In this document: positions 27,942 to 39,900 of the stretch, in pieces
Position numbering within the stretch: position 1 is the stretch's first letter
Layout of the letters: each line of letters begins with the position of its first letter
NCBI GenBank assembly: GCA_017893485.1
Contig: CM030362.1
Span: 259,956,255-260,020,254 of the forward strand
Direction: 5' to 3'
Length of the DNA: 64,000 nt
Origin: Hemerocallis citrina
Taxonomy: Eukaryota > Streptophyta > Magnoliopsida > Asparagales > Asphodelaceae
The notes under the pieces: model-generated
What the model saw: the letters and a program-made list of their open reading frames with translations, nothing else
The model's database searches: none
What the model was told of the DNA's origin: nothing
Translations under genes and position numbers: made by a program

Positions 27942-30900
27942 CGATGACGACAGGCGGTGGCGGCTGTGGCAACAGCAAACGAAACGGGAGTAGGGAGAAG
28001 TAGGGTTAGGGTTAGGGAGTGTGGGTTTGGATTTGATTTGGGTTAGGGTTTTGGGTCGGGTTGTGGGTATGGATATGGGTTTTGGGATTAGATTTGGGGA
28101 GAATAGATTAGGGTTGGGGTTAGGGTTGATGGCGGCTAAGGTGAGCAGAGTTTGATTTCAGGTTGAGGTAGGCAAGGATTAGCAGAGGTGGGTCTTCGGG
28201 ATTGAGGATCGTCGGAAATTAGAGTTCTACGGCAGAGGTGTTGTTGGAGATTTTGGGGGAGATGTTGCTGTTTATGGGTTCTGTTAGCGGAGGTGATGTC
28301 GAAGATTTGGAGATGTTGTAGATAGGAGAAGGTGTGATGTTGTTGTTGTTGTTGTTGCAGTTGGGGGATCGCCGGAGTTGGTGGGAGAAAGAAAGTTCTG
28401 TTGTTGATCGGGAGTGTCGCCACTCTTGTTGTTGTTGACTCTTGTTGGGAAGGAGATAAAATTAAAAGAGGAATTTGTGTAATTAGGGTTAGGGATGAGT
28501 GAGGGATGAAGAAATTTGGAATTGGTGCTCTGATACCATGTTAAGGTTAACAGAGAGATTGAGAAACAATTATTGGATTAATTATAACTAAGTACAATGT
28601 CTCCTATATATAGGAAGGAACCAAATACTAAACTAATACATAATCCAATATGGAACTAAATATATAACATAATATCTAACAGAATGTATTCCAATCACCC
28701 TGCTCTTCTACTATTAACAACCTCACATAACAAAAAAAGAGACGGTACTAGGAGGGAACAATTAGAGGCAAGAGGAACAGATTAGTAAGCATATCCAATC
28801 TGTATTAGCACTTTGGATGAGTGAAGATACGAGCTTATCCAAAGGTCAACGAAAAATAATTACTTGTCCACTACAGAGAGAAACATACACTGAAATAAAG
28901 ATATAAGAAATAGCCGCAGAGATGATATTGTAGTTGAACTTGATCACTCTCAGATTAAACTTAAAAACCCTTCCTTTTCTCTCTCTCTTTCTCTATTACC
29001 CAGGTCTTCAACAAAATTACTCAAGACATGCCAACACAACTTGCTTACCCAATCCTGAGATGGAAAGATGATACATACAACAATTGTGGTCCACCACATC
29101 ATTATTTTTATTTTATTTTTTTATTTTTTTATTATCATGAGATAAACTTTGGCATTAAAGGGCACCATCCTGAACACATCAATGTAGAACAATGACTCAG
29201 AAAAAAGAAAATTGTTTCTATTGACTATCGATTAGTCCAAAATCATAGGGAAAAAAAAATAATTGTCATGACTCGGCATATATCCACAGAGAATAACCTC
29301 AAAGAAAGGTATAAATAACAGTATAATAGAATAAAGAGAACTAGATGCCCCAGGAACAAGAGGAACTTGAGTAAAACACAAGTTAAATAAGAACTGAAGG
29401 CATGGATGTTGTCACTAACATGACATCAGTCTTCATCTTAGTGGTCTTCTTTTTCCATCTCAAGCATCTGAAGAAGAGCTTCTCAAGAGGTAAATGTGTA
29501 AAAAATAATGACCCGAAATGGATGATAAGAGTTCTAACTCGTTCTGGCGCCTCTTCACAGTTGCTAAAAGTTAGTATTACATCACTGACAAATATATTTT
29601 TAGTTCATAGTACTCTAATTTAGCAATCTTTGCCTAGTTTTGAAATTGTAAAGATAAAGAGACTTTTTATGTTCTAAAATACTGTTAGTCGAATGAAGTA
29701 TTAACTTCACTTTTAACTAGAGAAAGAAAGCATATTAAGATCAATAATGTTTGATTTTATAAATTATCCAGGTCTCCTGGTCTCCCAAATTTAAGGATCC
29801 TCTGCCTCAAGTGATGATTATTCACTACTGACTATTTGAGCCATATAGCAGGGATCATTATTTCTTTTATCTTTTTAAAGAAAAATATAATTTCTTTTAA
29901 CAAGAACACCTATCCTCTAGAAGCTTAGTATTTGATGGAATCAGGATACATATCACTTAACAATGAGCTGAAATTATTGGTAAAATATTCCAGAAATCCT
30001 CTGATCTCGGCTTCAACTTGATACTGCCAATTTAGGGCCTTTTACATCCTAACTCACTAGTTGCATTTTGATAAGACAATACATAATACCACCACAACTA
30101 AATAAACTTGTTGTCAATAAATTTTCAACATAAAAGAAACTTGCATTAGGAATTACTATACTTTCTACTTGCAAAGCAACATCTAAAGAGAACACAATGA
30201 ACTTTATAACAAGAAAAAAGGAACAAATGATTCATATGTCATACTTACTTCATCTAAAAGCACCAGGGACTTACTTGTGCATTGCGAATGCAAAGCCTAA
30301 AAACATAATAAAAAGGTAAATAAATACAGATTATCCAGATGCACAAAACCAGCTTAATAACTAACATACAACTTTTATGCTGGAAGGAAGAAAAAAAAAG
30401 GAAAAAAAAGGAACTAATATACAACTTTTATCTACACAGACACAACTAAACAAAAAAATTGCAGAATAATAGAAATAATAATTTCCTTGTGTTTCATAAT
30501 TGATAGACCACGATGAAATATGTAAACTAAATTATGTTAAATATCATTTGATTAAAAACATTATGTTTTTTTAACATAAATGTCAGGGGGAAATGGTATG
30601 TATCTGAAGAGAGACAATTTTCTTGCAGATTTTCTGACATTGGAGGCTACCTCAAAGAAATGCAATTTCAACCTTATCTACATTTGTATTCCTGCTCATA
30701 TTAAGAGACTTGTTGCGATAAACTCATAAAAGTTCATGCTTAACAGTATTTGTCTATTTTCCAGTCATTTTTAATGTTATTGGAGTAGTCCTCCTTATGT
30801 GTGGGTGAGTCCTGAAGTCGGGTCTTTTGTCTCCCTAATGCTCTTTAATTCCTACTTCTTATCAAACATCAATTATTGCAGGTAGATGCTGTCCAACATA

Positions 30901-33900
30901 ACAAACCAGCCCAAAAAAAGAAGTCATTTCTTCGATAAAAACTTTTAGAAGCTATCATGAACTAGAGCTGAAAACACATTCCACTTGATACTCAGAATAA
31001 TAAAGTATTTTATACTTATAAGATGTGGTCACGGTATTTAACATACCATAGATATCACAAATGGCTCGAAACTAACAATAAGAGTAATGTTTTCTTTTCT
31101 GATCAATATTTAGACTGGAAAGAAAATTCACTTTCCATCTTCTCCTAGAAATGCCATAGCATGTAGTACAAGGGAGTAAGGTGCCAAAACAAGTTTTGAG
31201 ATAAGTCTTCTGATTTAAACTAGTTCATCAAACTGAGAGGTATGGAAAATTTGGCGGTATTATCAATATACAAGGTTAAGATTCTCCTAGACCACACACA
31301 AAAAAAAAAAAAAGAGAGAAACATTTACCTCACAAATTAGTAGATAAATATAATGAAATGTTCCATAATTATGTGATCACCATAACAGAAACAAGACAAC
31401 CACAGATTCCCAATATATAATAAAATCTTGAAAGCTTATGGAACCTACACTGATCTGTTTTAAGTGGCCAGAAAATGTAGATAATGACTGTGTCAAAGAT
31501 TGCTCATCTCCAATATCGGCAAAAACAGCATCAAACCATGGAATCTTCACAGGTTCAGCTGCTAAAACATAAAGACCTGCAGTAAGAAAAAAAGTTTTAA
31601 GAAGAACCTCCTTACAGGAGTTAGTAATAGATTATGGGGAATTCTAGAAGAACACTAGACAAAGAAAATGAAAGCCAATTGCCACGTCCTAAACAAGAGA
31701 AATTTGGTTTTAAACACAGCTGCTGTCATGCAAAAATTGTTGGGGTTCCATAACATAAGAGGGTAGGACATCATTAAAATGAGAACCTTCAGAATCATGT
31801 GAGATTGTAAGAATGGACACTAACATAATTAGTAAATAAGACCTGAGAAACCCTGAAGGGCCCAAAAAGTATTATAAATAATACTGTTGCGATATAGAAT
31901 ACATGATCACTGTTATACTCTGTGGAAATGTGCTTCTTTTGGCTCATTCTAACTTATTACTTATTTTGATCTGCATCCACGATGTCTTTAAATCGCTTTT
32001 TAAATGACAAGGTTATGATTCAATTTGACTGATGATGCATGTAGTACATAAGCTTCACTTACATTCTAACAAACAAATAAAATCTATTCTTGTGATTATT
32101 AAATCATATACCTTCAAACCATTCTACAACATCCAGATTGTTTGTGGCGTTGATGAGGACATCAATTCTATTTAGTTTCGTATTTTATTTCAGTACCATA
32201 TTTGTTTTTGGTAATTATAGTCATATGTAATCTTTCTTTTATTTATGAGATTTTAGAATATTTTGATATTTGTATCAAGATTTGTTTTGAGCCTATATAT
32301 AGGCCTTGAGATTAATGAGAAGTTAATGCTATTATTGATTAAAAAAATTATTGTGTTGAGTTTTGCTCTTCATCCCTCTTTTGTGTGATACAATTGAGAT
32401 CCAATTATTAGAATTTGTGATAAATCCTAATAAAATTTTAGGGTTTGTGATAAACTCTAAATCTACCCCCAAATTAACACCAAAACCCTAATCCCCAAAT
32501 CCAACCCAAAAGTCAACCCTAACCCCTTCTCCTTCTTCCTCCCCTCATCTGCATCCTGACACCCATCACCCACCCCTCGTCGCACCTCAACCTCCACAGC
32601 ACCCCAGTCCCCGACGCGGCCTTCTCCACCCCGCTACCTTCTACAGCCACCCTCCTTCCCTCGTCGCCTTTCCTCGTCGACCCGAAAGCCCCCCCTCCCC
32701 CACCACCACCGTCGACGCCTCCAACATCGACGCCGCTGCAAGCCCTCGGCGCACCCACCAGCAACAGCCCGCCGTCGATCTCCTCCTTCCGAGCCTCAAC
32801 AACGAGTGGGGCCAAGATCAGATCAGATTCTTTCTGATTGGATAGCTTTGGTGTTTGGTGTTTTGGACAAGGTATTGAATCTTTGTGTGGAAGTAAGAAC
32901 ACGTAGCAACACGTTCTTCGAACCCGGTAACTTCTTTCCACTTCTTAAATATTTGTGTTACTACTTTAGCATCTCTATTATATTATCTGATTTATCTGTC
33001 GTCCACAAATATTGAGAGTGAGCATTTCTGCTTGCTAATTAGAGTACAAATCAATATTGCACATTTTACTTGCTAAGAACGCTTAGGGATATAATTATTG
33101 ATTGTTAGAACTGAATTGTTAATTCGGCTAGTTAAACTTAATTCAATTCTTGAAAATCCATCGAACCGATTAACTATTTTAATTTTTAACTTGATCCGCA
33201 TTACATGTTGGGTAAAATTAATCCTTTAAAATTCTTGGAAATTCTCTATTTAGGATTACGTTTTACATCAGGCGTATAACAACTTCTGTTAATCATATTG
33301 TTTTCAATTTTAAGTTTTACAAAAAAAATTGGTGTACGTGTTCGTGTCTACTTGTACGGAAATTCATCAACTGAGTTTTCAAAAAATGTTGTATTGTCAT
33401 TTCTACATCATATCATATTTTATCACCATATATCATACTACATAGTTGTGAGTATGCTAAAATTTCAAGCCTCTAAGGACTTGGTTTATGGAAGTCTATC
33501 CAAATATCATAGAATTCCTTTTATATCGTTTCATATAGTAGTTATTTTCAGAAATAAGTTCGTAAGGAAACAGAAGTTTGTAAATTAAAATTGTAGATAA
33601 ATATGACTTCAGACATTGAGTACAATTCTTTTTTGAAAGAAAAATTATATCTTTTCGTAAATTGATTTTTAACCATAATTATATGAAAATTTATAGTTGT
33701 TCCTATATGACCGTGAATATTGACAATATTAACTAACCATTTCGTAGAAATTCGCAACCATTTCTATGAAGTTACAAGTAGTAAGTCTTTATTATGGTTC
33801 AGTTGATGTTTTTCACAGTTATTTTATGAAAGTGAAAATAGCCGTATTTAACATTTAATTACTGAGAAGATAAAATCTTTAGTGTGCAATAGCAGCATCA

Positions 33901-36900
33901 GTACAATAACTCATGACCTTAATGATAATTGTACAGTATACAACAGTCCAAAAGACTAATTTCTAAAAGTTGAAGAGACCAGAGAACAATTATTTCCAGA
34001 AAGGATACTGATTTACTCGTAGTTGTCAATATCATTTTCCTGATACAATGTCTGATAAATTCGAACTATATAGTGTCCAATGATATTTATCTTTAATTAA
34101 AATATCGAACTATATAGTAATGACATAGTGTGATATGATATGCATTGTATTGAAAAGCAATACAATATGATATGAGAGAAGTATCTTTCACGAGTTTTTG
34201 GGTTTGTTCTGTTAAGAAAAAAAGGTTCTCGCTTTCTTGGTCATGTGGTAATTAAAAGTGTTCATATTCCTGTTTTGGAAAGAATTGCATATCAGTGTCC
34301 ATATTCCTAAATTTCATTTTTATGTTTTCATCTGCCCAATCTACAGTTTGACAAAAAAAATCCTAATGTATGTTTTTGTTTTCTGTATGATTAGATATTT
34401 TTATTTTTGCAAGGAATTACATATCCGTCTCCTCAAGGATCAATTAACCTATGGTCATCTGCACCAGTGAAGGTACTTCTGGAAGCTTTCTTATCTCTAC
34501 TACTATAATGGGAGAACACCTTAGTGTAATTTGTCCTCAACCCAAATATTTTCGAAAGTGGACCAGTTATGGACTAACTTTGGTAAATATTTTCGAAAGT
34601 GGACCAGTTTGGTAAATATTTTTTACAGTGGATCAGTTTGGAAATTATTTTCTTTTTACCCTTTTCATTATCCTTCAATTTTTTTCCCGTGCACGTGTGC
34701 ACGTGTATTATCCCTTCAATTTTTTCCACGTGCACGTGTGCACGTGTATGATACTAGTTTGGTTTAATCCTATCTCCATGTCATGTTTCTCAAAATGTTT
34801 GACTTCTATAACCAACCTTGTCACTGTTACAACTTATGTAGACAAAATTAATTTTTTAATGTAAAATTAAAAACAACAAATTAAATTTCTACTCAAATTT
34901 AATTGTACTTATACTGTTATGAAAACAGTATAATTCACTATCAGCAAAGAACAAAAGGAAGATACTGAATCTTCAATTCGAACCTTGATAAATGTGAATT
35001 AAAGGAACTGTTTCGCAAACAGTGTATATCACTGTACACAAAGCACAGAAAGAAGATATGTTATCTTCAATTCCGACCTTGAGTATGGTGAAGGAAGAAA
35101 TAAAAACAGACTGAGGCTTGTCGAAGCAATGTCCTTAAGACGTTAATTTCTGCCTCTGCAACGGTGTACACAGGTTATTACGGCAGTCGTCTCCCAAGAT
35201 ACAACAGTCAGAACTCCATTAACTTACACTAGAATAATGGAGGCTCGGGCGAGATCAGATATGATGACAGTGTATGTGATATGCTATGTTGATAAAGGAG
35301 ATAGGGAACTATGAAAATGGGATCCGGATTTGATCAGAATCCTATCCTATTTATAGGCCTAATCCTGTGGCAGTTGCTGCAACTGTTCAGACACAACTGT
35401 CCCGACAGTTGCAACTGCCCGTATCAGATCAGAACTGACGGCAGTTGCTGCAACAGTTGTTGCAACTGTTCTTCAGACAAAACTGTTGCAACTGCCCGTA
35501 TCCAGCTCAAAACAGAGCTGAATTTCTGCAAAAAAAATAAGTTTACTGAAAGCCAAAGCCAAAGCCAAAGCCAAAGCCAAAGCCAAGGCCCAGGCCCAGG
35601 CCCGAGCCCGAGCCCGAGCCCGTGCCCGTGCCCGTGTCCGGGTCCGGGTCCGGTCCGGTCCGGCCCGGCCCGGCCGGGCCGGGCGGGCGCGCGCGTGTGT
35701 TCCACACCGACCCCCAAGTTGGGTGTGTTCTCCCTCCGGAGAAAATATTCGTACCCCTAAGGGCACAACCCTTTGGCTCAGTTTTTAACTTATAACTCCA
35801 TTTGCTTTTTTGCTCCTTACCGATATGGGACTAAGTTTAGATGTCACATATCAAGCAAAAGTTCAATTCTTCATTTCAACAAGCTAACTTTGGAGGCGAA
35901 TATTTCATTCATTTGAAATCGGTTTTGGACATGTGAGTACATCATTTTGTACGTCTTGATGAGTACAATATGATGGAATCGATTTCCAACAATCCCCCAC
36001 ATGAATGATAATTTTCGTCTCTCACCTTACAACAGGTGCATATCACAGTGTGCAATTTGAAACAGTGTCGCATCGTGGATAGGTAGATATTTCACTTTGA
36101 ACCTTCCCTAGTTAAAGTTTATCGGACATACTTGGCTAATCGGTGAAATATTTCATCTTGAACCGTCAGCCGTTTGTGTATACCCAAGCAATAAACTCTA
36201 CACAACATTGTGTTCTTCACATCCAATCTCTCGGTTGTGTTCATTTTGGTCCTGAACAAATCTCAGTTCTGCGAGTGTTTTTAGAGAACTCCAGCCTTTC
36301 AAAATTCTCATAGAGCCGACCCAGCTCACACTTACATAGGTGACCGCATCCATAAAGAGTACCCTACAATACTCCACTTGTGATTTTCAAGATATGGACG
36401 TCATTAAAAGCATAGCTTATCCTTTTAATACTTCTGTAGGTATGCATTTATTTCGCACCCTAGGAATGAGATGGACCTGAGTCCAAATGCATTACTGTTT
36501 GAGTTACTCATAACTGGTTGTCCTATTGAACCTGGTCCGTGGGATCTCCAGTCGCCAAGTTAGGTTTCCGTATAAGGTAACTCGTATTGTTTTAGGCTTT
36601 TAACCCCATTCCCCTCGATGCACAGTTAATTTTCTCTCTGGATAATCCCTTAGTAAATGGATCCGCTAAGTTATCCTGTGACCTCACAAAGTCAATGGAA
36701 ATAATTCCATTGGAGAGTAACTGTCGAACAGTATTATGGCGTCTACGAATATGTCGTGATTTGCCATTGTATACAGAATTGTGCGCTCTACTTAGCGCTG
36801 CTTGATTATCGCAATGGATACAAATGGCCGTCATTGGTTTAGGCCAAAAAGGAATATCTTCTAAAAAGTGCCGAAGCCATTCTGCTTCTTCACCTGCTTT

Positions 36901-39900
36901 ATCTAAAGCAATGAACTCGGATTCCATTGTGGATCGTGCAATACACGTTTGTTTGGAAGATTTCCATGACACAGCAGCTCCTGCTAGGGTAAAGATATAA
37001 CCACTTGTGGATTTTGATTCTTCCGAATCAGATATCCAATTTGCATCACTGTATCCTTCAAGAACGGCAGGATATCTACCATAATGCAGTGAAAAGTTTG
37101 TAGTATTCTTTAAATACCCAAGTACTCTTAGTAATGATGTCCAGTGACCTTTTCCTGGGTTACTGGTGTATCTGCTTAGTTTACTCACTGCATAAGCAAT
37201 GTCTGGTCTCGTGCAGTTCATGATATACATTAAACTGCCTATTACACGAGAATACTCCAGTTGCATTATACTTTCACCAGTATTTTTGTGCAAAACTATA
37301 GATGGTGAATAAGGGTTTGAAACTCCTTTAATCCCATGTTCCTTGAATCTGTCAAGCACTTTTTCCACATAGTGTGATTGAGATAATTCAATGCCACTAG
37401 GTGTTCTTATTATTTTGATACCTAAAATAACATCTGCCACACCTAAGTCTTTCATGTCAAAGTGGTTGATTAGCATTTTCTTTACAGTCTTGATGACTTC
37501 CAGGTTAGGACCAAAGATTAGCATATCATCCACATATAGGCAAACAATCACGCAAGATTGTCCCATTTGTTTGTAATAAACACATTTATCACATTCATTA
37601 ATTCGAAAACCATTTTTCATCATGACATTGTCGAACTTTTCATGCCATTGTTTCGGAGCTTGTTTAAGTCCATATAGGGATTTAACAAGTCTACATACTT
37701 TATTTTCAGCTCCCTTTGAGACAAACCCTTCCGGTTGCTCCATGTAGATCTCTTCTTCGAGATCCCCATTTAAAAATGCCGTTTTGACATCCATTTGATG
37801 AATTTCAAGATTATAGATAGAAGCTATTGCTATCAGCATTCTTATAGAGGTTATCCGTGTAACCGGTGAATAAGTATCAAAGAAGTCTAAGCCCTCCTTC
37901 TGGCGATACCCTTTAGCTACTAATCTAGCTTTGTATTTGTCAATGGAACCATCTGGTTTCATCTTCCGTTTGAAGATCCACTTACATCCAATTGGTTTAT
38001 GACCCGGTGGAAGGTCAACCAATTTCCAGGTGTGATTACTTAGAATTGATTCAATCTCACTATTGATAGCTTCTTTCCAATAGGGAGACTCTGAGGATGA
38101 GACTGCCTCTTTATAAGTCTGAGGTTCAGCCTCTAACATGTATGTTAGATAATCTGGACCGAAAGACTTAGAGGTTTTAGGTCTTACACTTCTTCTTGGT
38201 TCAGATTCACCATTGTCACAATGAGTTTCATCCTGTTTCTCAGTTAACACTTCACTTGTTCTTTTGAGATCAGGGTTTCCATTATTTCTTTTGTGTGGAA
38301 ACACATCTTCAAAAAATATGGCATCTCTTGACTCAATGATAGTGTTTACACTGATGTCACGTACTTCAGACTTGAACACTAAGAATCTGTATGCACTACT
38401 ATTTTCGGCATGGCCTAGAAAATAGCAATCTACCGTTTTTGGTCCAAGTTTGGTTCTCTTAGGAAGAGGAACCGAGACCTTAGCCAAACACCCCCACACT
38501 TTGAGGTATTTGTAATTAGGCATATGTCCTTTCCATAATTCATATGGAATGGAATCAGCTTTCTTATGTGGAACTCTATTTAATATGTGATTTGACATAT
38601 ATAAAGCTTCCCCCCACAAGTTGGTAGGTAGTCCAGAAGTTATAAGCAAGACATTAATCATATCTTTTAACGTTCTGTTCTTTCTTTCAGCAATTCCATT
38701 TTGCTGAGGTGAGTATGGGGCAGTTGTTTGGTGGATAATTCCATACTCTTCACACAGTTGTGCAAATGGAGACTCATATTCTCCACCTCGATCAGACCTC
38801 AATATTTTGATCTTTTTGTTAAGCTGATTCTCTACTTCAGCCTTGTATTTTGTGAATGCTGCAATTGCTTCGTCTTTACTATTTAGTAAATAGACATAGC
38901 AATATCGGGTGCAATCATCGATAAATGTGATAAAATACTTTTTCCCACCTCTCGTGGGTAAGGATTTAAAATCACATAGATCAGTATGGATTAAGCATAA
39001 CGGCTCAGTACTTCTGTTTACTGTGTTAAATGGTTTCTTGACCATTTTTCCTTCCACACAAATCTCACACTTGTGAGTTTTGTCAAATTTAAAGTTTGGA
39101 ATCAAACCTAAATTTGCAAGTTTTTTCATCTTTCGAAAATTTATGTGCCCTAATCTATCGTGCCATAAAATTGTTTCAGACTCAAGCAAATAAGAAACTG
39201 AATTTTTATTCATCATAGATTTAGAGTACATTGGGTTATTGCCAATTACGGCTACATTTGCTTTGAACAATCCATCACACAGATATCCCCTCCCAACATA
39301 AACCCCAGCCTTGGTCAGCACCAACTTGTCTGACTCAATTACAATCTTGAAGCCTTTCTTGGAGAGCACGGATCCAGAGATAAGGTTCTTGCGGATGTCT
39401 GGCACATGAAGCACGTCGTTCAGCGTGACGTTCTTTCCAGACGTGAACTTCAGGATGACTTGTCCACAACCTTCGACCATCGACACAGCAGAGTTGCCCA
39501 TATAGAGTTTTTCTTCGTGGTCCAGTTTCTGATAAGTCGAGAACAGTGACTTATCAAAACATATGTGCCGAGTAGCACCTGTGTCCACCCACCATTGCCC
39601 GGGATGTTGGACAAGGTTACATTCAGAAACAACAGCAGACAAGTTCAGGTAATCGATGCTTGAAGTGATGTTCTCAGTGACATTTGCTTCTGAAGTACCG
39701 CCAGATTTCTTGAAGCGGCAGTCTCTGGCAGAGTGACCAGGCTTCCCACAAATCCAACAATTTCCATTGAACTTCTTGTTGGGCTTCTTGTCTTTGAATC
39801 CTTGATCTGAAGCTTTCCTCTTCTGGGAATGTTTCTTGTTGTTGGAGTTGCCCTTCCGCTTGTTGGAACTTTCCACAACATGTACTTTAGCCTCCTCGCT

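Noticed and set aside
28003..28130. GGGTTAGGGTTAGGG-like text, possible interstitial telomere
   Set aside because: Irregular spacing and only a few units; plant telomeres are TTTAGGG arrays.
35311..35766. Overlapping frames of 97-149 aa on both strands, Ser-Gln/Pro-Gly/Ala-Arg-rich (also at 41074-41535)
   Set aside because: They come from the hexanucleotide microsatellite inside the copia LTRs and are duplicated only because the LTRs are.
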